Part shown: positions 16,918-24,985 of the stretch, one piece after another
How the letters are laid out: each line of letters opens with the position of its first letter
How positions within the stretch are numbered: position 1 is the stretch's first letter
Source of the DNA: a candidate division WOR-3 bacterium
GTDB taxonomy: Bacteria > Hydrothermota > Tepidihabitantia > Tepidihabitantales > Tepidihabitantaceae
DNA: 56,022 bases
Assembly (NCBI GenBank): GCA_039801365.1
Contig: JBDRUN010000006.1
Coordinates: 1-56,022, forward strand
Direction: 5' to 3'
The notes under the pieces: generated by a model
Seen by the model: the letters and a program-made list of their open reading frames with translations, nothing else
Databases searched by the model: none
Told to the model about the DNA's origin: nothing
Program-made: the position numbers and the translations under genes

Positions 16918-17941
16918 CTTCTAATGTTTTGTCCTTCTTCGACGCCTGAATCAGCCATAAGTCGGCCTCTTCTGTTGAAAGCGCCTTTACTTTCATCACT
17001 CTTCCGGCACACGCCACTGCAACCGCCTTACCAGCCGGAGCATCGGCATAACGCGCGCACAACCTCGCAGCGACTTCAACATCCCTCTTCGTCTTCCTAC
17101 CACCCCGCACTAACACAACCGGTCCTACTACTTCGGCCGGTTTACACACAACATCATCAGCAAGCTTGAGCTTTTCTAGCTGCTCGTTCTCATCCTGGTT
17201 CCGACCGACTACCACCTTGGCGCCACTCTCCAATCGGAAGTGCCGTCCGACACTCAGGAGTTGCCGGTCGGCGGGCTTGAGCTGGTCAAAAGTAGCGGCA
17301 TCCTTCACGCGGGCACCAAAGTTTGCATCAATGAGAAGACAGCCCCCGGTCGGCATCGGATAGTCAAGGATCCCGAACTCAGAAGCGAGCCGGATCTGCC
17401 GACGTCGGCCATGACCCTTGAGGTCCAGAAGCCGTTCCCGCCGGACAATGCCGGTCAGCTCCGGAATTGTCGGCTCAAGCAGCTTGGCCGAAAGAGGACG
17501 CAACAGCCGACCTTCGACACGGGCTTCCCTTCCGAGAAGTTTCAGCGAACGCTTGTTCTGACAATGAGCGCGCTGGCCCAGCACTTCGCCGGTGAAAACG
17601 AAATCCGACCTGGTCTGCTGGGCCAGTTCGCGGGCTTTCACCAGCATGTAGAGCATGCAATCCACACATGGCGCCATGCCCCGCGAGTATCCGTGCGTCG
17701 GGGCCTTGACAATGTCAAGGTAATCTTCGCCAACATCAACCGACACGAGACTAGCACCGGCTGATTCTGCAATCTGCCGTAACCGCTCGTCAGAAAACTC
17801 GTGAGGCGGCGCAGGGAACGGTACTCGAAAATGAAGCGCAATTACCTCGATACCCTGTTCCGTCATCAACTTGGTAGCAAGGATACTGTCGAGGCCGCCA
17901 GAAAACAATCCAACTGCTTTCGACCTGCGGCTGGGGATCAC
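16871..17941 (-). CDS. PP-loop ATPase, ThiI/MnmA-like tRNA sulfurtransferase
   Basis: A 356-residue protein with an N-terminal adenylating PP-loop (FSGGLDSILATK, residues ~13-24) and cysteines at MAPCVDCM near residue 93 plus AHCQNKRSL. The C-terminal region (GAKVVVGRNQDENEQL) matches the small NFACT-R-like domain seen in a group of predicted tRNA thiolases. It should adenylate a tRNA base and accept sulfur; which position is modified cannot be told. The start is GTG at 17941 with no Shine-Dalgarno. It overlaps by 4 nt (GTGA) a short upstream ORF that sits right behind the promoter. It is followed by and overlaps the Nfu gene. Confidence 0.8.
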   Translation of the reverse strand: MIPSRRSKAVGLFSGGLDSILATKLMTEQGIEVIALHFRVPFPAPPHEFSDERLRQIAESAGASLVSVDVGEDYLDIVKAPTHGYSRGMAPCVDCMLYMLVKARELAQQTRSDFVFTGEVLGQRAHCQNKRSLKLLGREARVEGRLLRPLSAKLLEPTIPELTGIVRRERLLDLKGHGRRRQIRLASEFGILDYPMPTGGCLLIDANFGARVKDAATFDQLKPADRQLLSVGRHFRLESGAKVVVGRNQDENEQLEKLKLADDVVCKPAEVVGPVVLVRGGRKTKRDVEVAARLCARYADAPAGKAVAVACAGRVMKVKALSTEEADLWLIQASKKDKTLEDDATRDERKGEPDPG

Positions 17942-18033
17942 AGGCTATCAGCCCCTTCTACAGGCAGACGGGCGGGCAGCAAGATTATCGAACTCTGTTG
18001 GTTCTCTGCTCGCGAGTGACCCTCGGTAAACAC
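17938..18033 (-). CDS. Possible 31-codon leaderless upstream ORF
   Basis: A GTG lies 9 nt after a TAGAAT -10 box and opens a 31-codon frame whose TGA overlaps the GTG of the PP-loop gene (GTGA). The PP-loop gene has no ribosome site of its own and would otherwise have a ~95-nt leader. The arrangement suggests that ribosomes loading on a leaderless mRNA reach the main gene by termination-reinitiation. The peptide has no recognisable motif and may serve only this purpose. Expression is inferred. Confidence 0.4.
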   Translation of the reverse strand: MFTEGHSRAENQQSSIILLPARLPVEGADSL

Positions 18034-18042
18034 AACGTCGGA

Positions 18043-18070
18043 ATTCTAGCAGCCGCCTCCAAACTGTCAA
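18043..18070 (-). promoter_or_regulatory. Promoter of the PP-loop/Nfu operon
   Basis: TTGACA (18065-18070), 16-bp spacer, TAGAAT (18043-18048) on the minus strand. It lies back to back with the rocD promoter, with 18 bp between the two -35 boxes. Confidence 0.65.
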
Positions 18071-18088
18071 GGTTGGTTAGTAAAAGGA

Positions 18089-18116
18089 TTGACCGCTGCA
18101 GCCATGCCGCTACAAT
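18089..18116 (+). promoter_or_regulatory. Promoter of the ornithine aminotransferase gene
   Basis: TTGACC (18089-18094), 16-bp spacer, TACAAT (18111-18116). The leader of about 38 nt contains a Shine-Dalgarno (AGGAAAGGA) before the ATG at 18160. Confidence 0.6.
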
Positions 18117-18159
18117 TCAGTTGCCGGACTAACAATCCTAGCTAGGAAAGGAACCAGTC

Positions 18160-19359
18160 ATGCATACTCAAGAACACATAATGCTGGCCGAAACATACAG
18201 TGCCAGGAACTACGAACCGCTGCCGGTGGTACTAACAAAGGCCCAGGGAGTGTGGGTTGAAGACGTCGAAGGTCGCCGCTATCTGGACATGTTGTCGTCC
18301 TACTCAGCCCTGAATCAGGGACATCGCCACCCGAAGATAGTCAAGGCGCTGTGCGACCAGACCGAACGGCTGTGCTTGACCTCACGGGCGTTCCATCACG
18401 ATCTGTTCGGACCTTTCTGCAAGCTTATCACCGAGACCTGCGGGTTCGAGCAGGTACTCCTCGCCAACACCGGGGTCGAGGCGGTTGAGACCGCAATCAA
18501 GGCGGCCCGCCGCTGGGGATATGCAATAAAGGGCGTTGAACGAGACAAGGCGGAAATCATTGTCTGCGAAGGCAATTTCCACGGGCGGACAACTGGCGTC
18601 ATTGCATTCTCGACTGAGAAACTGTACCGGGACGGATTCGGACCGTTTTCGCCCGGGTTTCGAGTAATTCCCTACAATGACCTCGAGGCGCTGAAGCGTG
18701 CGATCACGAAGAACACGGTCGCGTTCCTGGTTGAACCGATTCAGGGCGAGGCTGGCATCAATGTACCCTCAGACGGATACTTGGCCGGCGCACGGGAAAT
18801 CTGCTGCCGGAACAATGTGCTACTGATACTCGACGAAATCCAGACCGGGTTGGGACGAACAGGGAAGCTGTTCTGCTACGAGTATGAGGCTGCGAAGCCG
18901 GATATCCTGGTCGTAGGCAAGGCGCTAGGTGGTGGATGTTTTCCGATCTCCGCCACACTAGGATCAAGAGAGCTGATGAACGTGGCGTTCTGCCCTGGCA
19001 ACCACGGTTCCACTTTCGGCGGCAATCCTCTAGCCTGCGCGGTGGGCATTGCCGCGCTAAACGTGGTCATCGAAGAAAGGCTGCCGGAGAACTCATTCGC
19101 AATGGGCGAGTACCTGCGGACTGAACTGCGCACACTCAATTCGCCGCACGTGAAGGAAATTAGAGGCAGGGGACTACTGGTCGGCGTGGAAATCAAACAG
19201 GAATCCGGTCCGGCTCGGTCCTTCTGCGAACGGCTCGCCGAGCTAGGGGTGCTCGCCAAAGAAACTCACGGGACAGTCATCAGACTTGCCCCCCCATTGG
19301 TAATAACGCGAGAGGAAATGGATTGGGCATTGGAACGCATCGCCAAGGTCATCAAATAG
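18160..19359 (+). CDS. rocD: Ornithine--oxo-acid aminotransferase
   Basis: A 399-residue class III PLP aminotransferase converting ornithine and 2-oxoglutarate to glutamate semialdehyde and glutamate. Motifs: NYEPLPVVLTKAQGVWV at the N-terminus (the ornithine aminotransferase start), NTGVEAVETAIKAARRWGY, CEGNFHGRT, the metal-free PLP motif LILDEIQTGLGRTGK, and the PLP lysine K254 in VVGKALGGGCFP. GNHGSTFGGNPLA and IRLAPPLVI follow. Length and motifs match RocD better than acetylornithine aminotransferase, and no arginine-biosynthesis genes are nearby. Confidence 0.9.
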   Translation: MHTQEHIMLAETYSARNYEPLPVVLTKAQGVWVEDVEGRRYLDMLSSYSALNQGHRHPKIVKALCDQTERLCLTSRAFHHDLFGPFCKLITETCGFEQVLLANTGVEAVETAIKAARRWGYAIKGVERDKAEIIVCEGNFHGRTTGVIAFSTEKLYRDGFGPFSPGFRVIPYNDLEALKRAITKNTVAFLVEPIQGEAGINVPSDGYLAGAREICCRNNVLLILDEIQTGLGRTGKLFCYEYEAAKPDILVVGKALGGGCFPISATLGSRELMNVAFCPGNHGSTFGGNPLACAVGIAALNVVIEERLPENSFAMGEYLRTELRTLNSPHVKEIRGRGLLVGVEIKQESGPARSFCERLAELGVLAKETHGTVIRLAPPLVITREEMDWALERIAKVIK

Positions 19360-19386
19360 CTTCGACACGCGCATTTCCCTCGATCC

Positions 19387-19414
19387 TTGACATTCGCAAG
19401 CATTCGGGTATAAG
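19387..19414 (+). promoter_or_regulatory. Promoter of the folP-cdaA-DUF2723 operon, leaderless type
   Basis: A perfect TTGACA (19387-19392), 16-bp spacer, TATAAG (19409-19414). The GTG start of folP at 19420 is only 5 nt beyond the -10 box. Confidence 0.65.
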
Positions 19415-19419
19415 TTCAC

Positions 19420-20613
19420 GTGCGGATTCTGACCCTCTACCACAAGTTTGATTTGGAAGCTGAACTTGCCCGGGTTGGCGCGGACCCGTGCTCGTGGTCA
19501 ATATTCGCGGCCAAACGTGAAGCGCTAGCCCTATGGGTCAATCGGCTCTCGACCGCCGGGGCCAATATCCTGAAACAGACTGCGCTCGCGTGTGGTGCCG
19601 ACTGTGCGGTTCACCGCGACGTCGCGTCGGGCCGAGTACGCCACAGCGACGCCGTACTATTCGGCACACGGCGTCAACTTCTTGGACTATGCGCCCGACT
19701 GGCCAGCCAGCCGGAGTGTGTTGCGCGGCTTGTGCCAGAGCTGCGCACGCTGCTGGAGCGTGCCAGCGGATGCTTCGGTGCAGTCCGTCTTGGCAAGAAG
19801 GAGATTGACCTCGGAGCCAGGACCTTTGTGATGGGCACCCTCAATGTCACACCGGATTCGTTCTTTGACGGCGGCCGCTTCCTTGACCCCGACGCAGCCT
19901 TTCGCAGGGCCATGGAGATGGAGCAGGATGGCGCGGACTTCATTGACATCGGAGCGGAGTCAACCCGACCGGGTGCTAGACCGGTTGCGCCCAAGGAGCA
20001 GCTCAACCGGCTCCTGCCAGTGCTACGCCGGATACAGGGCAAGGTCCGTGTACCAATATCGGTGGACACGACAAGTGCTACGGTAGCACGTGCAGCGCTC
20101 GACGCCGGCGCGCAGATGGTCAACGATATATCGGGCCTGGCATTCGATGAAAACATGGCCCGCGTGCTGGCAAGAACTGGTGTCCCATGTGTGGTTATGC
20201 ATATACAGGGCAAGCCGAGAACCATGCAACGCCAACCGAAATATCGGAACCTGATGCAGGAGGTCATTGATGGCCTTGACGCAGCAATCGGCCGCGCAGT
20301 CGAAGCCGGGGTTAGGCGTGAGCAGGTGATCGTGGACCCGGGCATCGGGTTCGGCAAGCGACTGGAACACAACCTCGAGATTCTGCGCCGGCTTTCGGAG
20401 CTCCGGTCTCTTGGACGACCGATACTCGTTGGTCCATCACGCAAGTCGTTCATTGGTGCAATAACTGGACTGGGCCCGGAGCAACGGCTGGAAGGCACAC
20501 TTGCGGCCACCGTGCTTGCAGCAGTAAACGGCGCAAACATTCTCAGGGTTCACGATGTGAAAGAAGCGGTGCGAGCTCTGAGGGTCGCAGATGCTATTAC
20601 CAGGAAGGCCTAG
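19420..20613 (+). CDS. folP: Dihydropteroate synthase with N-terminal extension
   Basis: A 397-residue protein. The C-terminal ~265 residues are a TIM-barrel dihydropteroate synthase making 7,8-dihydropteroate in folate synthesis: MGTLNVTPDSFFDGGRF, DIGAESTRPGA, VPISVDTTSA, MVNDISGLAFD, CVVMHIQGKPRTMQ, DPGIGFGKRLEHNL and GPSRKSFIG. The first ~130 residues are an extra domain (with RREALALW-like and HSDAVLFGTRRQLL stretches) that I do not recognise; such extensions occur in DHPS of some anaerobes. The start is a leaderless GTG. The stop shares one base with the cdaA start (TAGTG). Confidence 0.9.
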   Translation: MRILTLYHKFDLEAELARVGADPCSWSIFAAKREALALWVNRLSTAGANILKQTALACGADCAVHRDVASGRVRHSDAVLFGTRRQLLGLCARLASQPECVARLVPELRTLLERASGCFGAVRLGKKEIDLGARTFVMGTLNVTPDSFFDGGRFLDPDAAFRRAMEMEQDGADFIDIGAESTRPGARPVAPKEQLNRLLPVLRRIQGKVRVPISVDTTSATVARAALDAGAQMVNDISGLAFDENMARVLARTGVPCVVMHIQGKPRTMQRQPKYRNLMQEVIDGLDAAIGRAVEAGVRREQVIVDPGIGFGKRLEHNLEILRRLSELRSLGRPILVGPSRKSFIGAITGLGPEQRLEGTLAATVLAAVNGANILRVHDVKEAVRALRVADAITRKA

Positions 20614-21371
20614 TGCTGTCCTTCATCAAGCTACGCGCAGTGGACTTAGTAGACATTCTAATTGTCGCACTCATCGCATTCTACTTTCTGCGATTCCTGA
20701 AGGGTACGCGAGCAATAAGGATGCTTTACACTCTCTTCTTCCTCGTAGCGGTCTCACTTGTTGCGCGATGGCTCGACTTCAAAGCACTCGGACTAATCGT
20801 GAACTCGCTGACTACGCTGTGGATCGTGGCATTCGTCATCATCTTTCAACCTGAGATTCGTAACATCCTGGCCAGGGTGGGTCGGTACCGACCGCTCCGC
20901 TTTCTCCTGAAGCAGGAGGCTACTCGGGAGTCGCTGGAGGAGCTGGTCGAGGCGGCGATGCTACTAAAGGAAAGCCGGGTCGGTGGACTGGTGGTAGTTG
21001 AGCGAGACATCGGCCTGAAGGAGTACTCGGACACCGGAACGAGGCTGGACGCCCGGGTGTCAGCAGCCCTCATCGGCTCGATTTTCACCCCGCCATCGCC
21101 GCTGCACGACGGTGCAGTCATTGTGGTCGGTGACCACATCGTTGCGGCCGGATGCACCCTGCCGCTGAGCGACGTTACCTATCAAGACGGGTTCTTGGGA
21201 ATGAGACACCGAGCTGCGCTCGGCATTGCGACTTTGACTGACGCCGTGGCGATTGTGATTTCGGAGACGACCGGCCGCATAAGCTTCGCCAATCGGGGGA
21301 AACTAGTCGTCAATTTGACTGCCTCGCAACTGCGATATAATATGACCCAAGCGTTACTAAAGGAGGCCTAG
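20613..21371 (+). CDS. cdaA: Diadenylate cyclase (c-di-AMP synthase)
   Basis: A 252-residue membrane-bound enzyme making cyclic di-AMP from two ATP. Two to three hydrophobic helices fill residues ~8-80. The DAC domain follows with its two signatures, PLHDGAVIVVGD (DGA near residue 167) and GMRHRAALGIA (RHR near 197). GTG start overlapping folP by one base. The order folP-cdaA is recurrent in several phyla. Downstream, the DUF2723 gene begins after 3 nt. Confidence 0.95.
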   Translation: MLSFIKLRAVDLVDILIVALIAFYFLRFLKGTRAIRMLYTLFFLVAVSLVARWLDFKALGLIVNSLTTLWIVAFVIIFQPEIRNILARVGRYRPLRFLLKQEATRESLEELVEAAMLLKESRVGGLVVVERDIGLKEYSDTGTRLDARVSAALIGSIFTPPSPLHDGAVIVVGDHIVAAGCTLPLSDVTYQDGFLGMRHRAALGIATLTDAVAIVISETTGRISFANRGKLVVNLTASQLRYNMTQALLKEA

Positions 21372-21374
21372 CTC

Positions 21375-24209
21375 ATGACTGAGCGCCGTGTGCGCATTTT
21401 CGTTTTTGCGCTGATTCTCGTTGTCGTCGGCGCAGTATATCTGTACAGCGTTGCGCCGACAGCTTCTTTCTGGGACTGTGGTGAGTTCGTGGCCTGCACC
21501 TACATCCTTGGCATTCCGCATCCACCTGGTACCCCACTGTTCGTCGCAATCGGGCGCCTGTTCACGCTACTGCCAATTGCCCGCGAGCCGGCGTTCCGGG
21601 TGAACTTCATTCCGGTTCTGTTTGGCGCCTTGTCCTGTGGGCTGATCTACCTTATCGTGCTGAAACTCATCTCCTTGTACTCTGACCGAGACCGCTTCAC
21701 CTGGCTGAGGCACGTCGCGGCTGCTTTTGGGGCGTTGGCGTGCGCTTTCGCATATTCGTTCTGGGACAACTGCGTTGAGGCGGAGGTATATGCACCCTGC
21801 GCTTTTGTCGCCCTCTCGGTCCTCTACATGGCCATGCACTGGCGCACCAGGGTTGAGACTACGGCCGGGGACAACCGGTTGATACTGCTGGCGATATACA
21901 TGCTGTTTCTGTCTACCGGGATTCACTTTACGCCGATGCTCGTCGTGTTCTCCGTCGTAGTTTTTGCTCTGCTGGTTGACCGTGACTCAGTGATTCAGCT
22001 ACGACTGTTCGAGTTCCTTACCGGGTTTCTTGTCATTCTCAGTGTCAACGCCATGACCGGCGATGGCGCCGAAGCGGTAATTCTCAAGGTCGTGGTCGCG
22101 GCCTTGATGCTGGCCGCAGCCTACTTCGGCATTCGTATCATCGAACGTTCCGAGCGGAACCTTTCGGTTCTCTGGGGACTGGGTCTTCTGTTTCTCTCTT
22201 TTGTCATCGGCTACGCCGCATCAGGTGGTGACGTAATGGACAATGCGGTGCTGCTCCTGGCCTCGCCGATGGTCGCACTGGTCGAGATGTGGGTACACGC
22301 CAGGTTACTCGTTGCTCTCCTCGTACTCGGGTATGCCGGCTACCTCTACTGGCTGCACACCCAGGGCAAGCTTAGGCCCAAGTATGTTGCACTGGCACTG
22401 GGGCTGATACTGGTTGCGAGTTCTGTCCAGTTTTTTCTGCTGATCCGAGCCAAGGCCGGGCCGGCGATAAACGAGGTTGACCCCTCGCGCTGGAAAGACT
22501 TTGTCTCAGTACTGCGGCGCGAGCAGTACGACCCGATGAAACTGTACCCGCGTAAGACAATGTTTCTGACCGAGGACGACTACCGTCAGGAGATTAACGC
22601 ACGCTACAGTCTCCTGGTTGGGTATTTCGAACAGGTCAAGTTCTACCTGCGCTACTTCCTGTGGCAGTGGGGCAACGAACGGTTCTTTGACATATTCCTC
22701 GGCGTCAAGTGGCAGGCACTCTTGGGTCTGATTCCGCCACTGCTAGGACTCTGGGGCATGTGGCACCAATTCAAGAATGAGAAGAAATCCTTCGTTCTGA
22801 TATTCATTGCTTTCCTTGTTGCCTCAATCGGGCTTGTAACCTATCTCAACCTCAAGTATTCGCCCTCGGATCCTCGGCCGCATTTGAAATACCGCGAGGT
22901 GCGCGAACGTGACTACTTCTACGCCTTCTCGTTCGTCTTCTACACGATATTCATCGGTGTCGGCGCGTACGCATTCCTGCGTTGGGCAGCCAAAAGGCTA
23001 CGGTTCCGCAGGGTCCTGGCGATCAGCCTGGCCGGCTTGACAACTGCGTACGGCTTTGTGCCAATGTTTCTAAACTACGACACGGTCACGCGTCGACATA
23101 ACTGGATACCGGCCGAATACGGCTACAATATGCTTATCTCCTGCCCAGGCGAACACGCCGTCCTATTCACCAACGGTGACAACGACACGTTTCCCCTGTG
23201 GTTTATGCAGACCGTGCCATCAGTAGTGGCCGGTCTAGACCCAAACTTTGGGAAGAACGTGGCGGTGGCGAACTTGTCGCTCCTGAATACAAACTGGTAC
23301 TGCCGACAACTCAAACGGTGGGGAGCGCCGATTTCCTTTACCGAGGCTGAGATCGATCGATTGCCCCAAGGCTTTGTCGGCAAAGATGGCCGGACCGTTC
23401 TGCTCAAGGACATCATGATAAGAGACATCGTCGCAACAAGCGGCGGGGTGAAACTCAAGTGGCCGGACGACTATGGTTCCTCGCCCCAGGAGTTCATGGT
23501 GAAGGTATTTGCGCCCGGATACCGGCCAACTACGCCAGTTTACTTCGCAACGACAGTCTCAAGTGACAATCTGAAGGACGTTGAACCATATCTGAGACTT
23601 GAGGGCCTGGTGAACCGTATCGTACCGGAACGGGGAGACCGGCAGGTTGACGTCGAGCGCACGCGCCAACTTCTGTTCGAGGTGTACAAGATGAACTCAA
23701 TGCTCGACCCCCGTGTAAAAAAGGACGACAATACCCGGGGACTACTAATTAACTATGCGGCGAGCTACCTCGCACTGGCCCTCGAATATCAGAAACAGGG
23801 CAAGACCCGGGAGGCGCAGGAAGTAATGACCAAGGCGCTGGCGTTTGATCTTGACCCGGAGCGGAAGATTCCGCTGTTCTACCATCTTTCGGTGTTTGCG
23901 ATGCTGAACTCGGACTACGACAATGCGTTACGCTACCTTGATTCGATCGAAGCTCGAGGGTTTGAAGACCCAGAACTGACAATGCGACGGGGCCTCGCGT
24001 ACCAGGGAAAGGAAGAGTTCGAGCGGGCCGAGCAACAGTTCCTCAAGGCGGCCGAGCTGTCTCCGAACCGGCCCGAGCCGGTACAGGCACTCTATCGGCT
24101 GTATCTTGAGATGAACGATACGGCAAAGGCGCGGCAGGTGATTGAGAACTGGCTCAAGCGCGCACCCCAAGACAGCATTGCCCGCGAACTCCTTAAGGAT
24201 ATTTCATAG
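21375..24209 (+). CDS. DUF2723 polytopic membrane protein with C-terminal TPR region
   Basis: A 944-residue protein. The N-terminus carries the DUF2723 signature (APTASFWDCGEFVACTYILGIPHPPGTPLFV), followed by many hydrophobic segments up to about residue 570. The acidic WDCGEF site near the start is reminiscent of GT-C type glycosyltransferases, and DUF2723 proteins are thought to be related to protein O-mannosyltransferases, so transfer of sugars at the outer face of the inner membrane is plausible. Residues ~790-940 are TPR-like (YLALALEYQKQGKTREAQEV). Start ATG behind AAAGGAGG. It is the last gene of the folP-cdaA operon. Confidence 0.85.
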   Translation: MTERRVRIFVFALILVVVGAVYLYSVAPTASFWDCGEFVACTYILGIPHPPGTPLFVAIGRLFTLLPIAREPAFRVNFIPVLFGALSCGLIYLIVLKLISLYSDRDRFTWLRHVAAAFGALACAFAYSFWDNCVEAEVYAPCAFVALSVLYMAMHWRTRVETTAGDNRLILLAIYMLFLSTGIHFTPMLVVFSVVVFALLVDRDSVIQLRLFEFLTGFLVILSVNAMTGDGAEAVILKVVVAALMLAAAYFGIRIIERSERNLSVLWGLGLLFLSFVIGYAASGGDVMDNAVLLLASPMVALVEMWVHARLLVALLVLGYAGYLYWLHTQGKLRPKYVALALGLILVASSVQFFLLIRAKAGPAINEVDPSRWKDFVSVLRREQYDPMKLYPRKTMFLTEDDYRQEINARYSLLVGYFEQVKFYLRYFLWQWGNERFFDIFLGVKWQALLGLIPPLLGLWGMWHQFKNEKKSFVLIFIAFLVASIGLVTYLNLKYSPSDPRPHLKYREVRERDYFYAFSFVFYTIFIGVGAYAFLRWAAKRLRFRRVLAISLAGLTTAYGFVPMFLNYDTVTRRHNWIPAEYGYNMLISCPGEHAVLFTNGDNDTFPLWFMQTVPSVVAGLDPNFGKNVAVANLSLLNTNWYCRQLKRWGAPISFTEAEIDRLPQGFVGKDGRTVLLKDIMIRDIVATSGGVKLKWPDDYGSSPQEFMVKVFAPGYRPTTPVYFATTVSSDNLKDVEPYLRLEGLVNRIVPERGDRQVDVERTRQLLFEVYKMNSMLDPRVKKDDNTRGLLINYAASYLALALEYQKQGKTREAQEVMTKALAFDLDPERKIPLFYHLSVFAMLNSDYDNALRYLDSIEARGFEDPELTMRRGLAYQGKEEFERAEQQFLKAAELSPNRPEPVQALYRLYLEMNDTAKARQVIENWLKRAPQDSIARELLKDIS

Positions 24210-24286
24210 AGGAGTCCATGGCGTGCGGCTTGCAGCTCTAGTCCGGCAGCGGTCAGTGATCAGCGGTCAGCGGTGAGCCGTTCTGG

Positions 24287-24628
24287 ATGCACGAGTACGC
24301 CATTACAAGATACCTGCTGGACCAGGTTCTTGCCGCGGCACAATACCCTGGTGCGACAAAGATTACGCGCATCAACCTTCTAGTCGGCGAAGAGGCCGGA
24401 GTCGTGCCGGACTGCGTTCGATTCTACTTCGACCAGATGAAGCTGGGCACGGCTGCGGCCGGAGCCGAGCTTGCCTTCAAACGCTCGCAGCTCATTCTGC
24501 GGTGCCCCAAGTGCGGGGCCGAGTTCTCGCGGCTTGACAACATCTGTTCCTGCAACGCTGGGGCCGATGTCTTATCCGGTCAAGAACTGACAATCGAGAG
24601 CATCGAGGTCGAGTTTCCACCGGACTGA
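24287..24628 (+). CDS. hypA: Hydrogenase/urease nickel-insertion protein HypA
   Basis: A 113-residue protein beginning MHEYAITRYLLDQV; His2 and Glu3 are the conserved nickel-binding N-terminus. The zinc site is LRCPKCGAEFSRL followed by ICSCNAGAD, a variant of the usual two CxxC pairs because the second is C-x-C. Family role: delivery of Ni to [NiFe]-hydrogenase with HypB. No hydrogenase or other hyp gene is in the window, so partners must be elsewhere. The upstream 77 nt contain a 10-bp direct repeat (CAGCGGTCAG, twice) and no clear ribosome site. Confidence 0.88.
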   Translation: MHEYAITRYLLDQVLAAAQYPGATKITRINLLVGEEAGVVPDCVRFYFDQMKLGTAAAGAELAFKRSQLILRCPKCGAEFSRLDNICSCNAGADVLSGQELTIESIEVEFPPD

Positions 24629-24894
24629 GCCGGGGATACGCCTAGAGCTAAGGCCGGGAGCGGTCACGTCGAACAAACAGATATGGGGCACGGTCGTGGG
24701 CAACCCGCGTGGCACACAGGACCAGGACTGTCATTTGCCGGCAACAATGTATCGAACCATGACGCCTGCTGTTGCCAATGAAGGAAATGGGAACATCTCG
24801 GCATGACTTCGAAACAGATCAAGATTCAATGCGGTTTGGCTGCGCTGGTCTCCGGTTTTATAGCTATACCGATGCATCGCCTGACCGGCAGACC
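24629..24894. other. Spacer without a recognisable gene
   Basis: About 270 bp between hypA and the promoter of the TPR gene. A 67-codon frame (24772-24975) abuts the TPR start but has no domain or ribosome site and crosses the promoter, so I leave it out. Confidence 0.5.
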
Positions 24895-24922
24895 TTGACA
24901 GAAGGACGCATCGGTCTAGCCT
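24895..24922 (+). promoter_or_regulatory. Promoter upstream of the TPR gene
   Basis: A perfect TTGACA (24895-24900), 16-bp spacer, TAGCCT (24917-24922; a TAnnnT match only). An ATG opening an 18-codon ORF lies 6 nt after the -10 box. Confidence 0.45.
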
Positions 24923-24928
24923 GTAGCA

Positions 24929-24985
24929 ATGACGGGTTCACCAACCGCGGCAAACAAACAGGCAGTCTCCGTTAGATGGAACTAA
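24929..24985 (+). CDS. Possible 18-codon leaderless upstream ORF
   Basis: An ATG 6 nt after the candidate -10 box opens 18 codons ending in TAA at 24983-24985, overlapping the start of the TPR gene (24976) out of frame by 10 nt. The TPR gene lacks a Shine-Dalgarno sequence. The geometry parallels the short ORF before the PP-loop gene. The peptide has no recognisable motif. Confidence 0.3.
   Translation: MTGSPTAANKQAVSVRWN

Noticed and set aside
24772-24975. 67-codon ORF ending exactly at the TPR start
   Set aside because: Crosses the TTGACA promoter, no domain and no ribosome site; the shorter leaderless ORF fits the promoter better.
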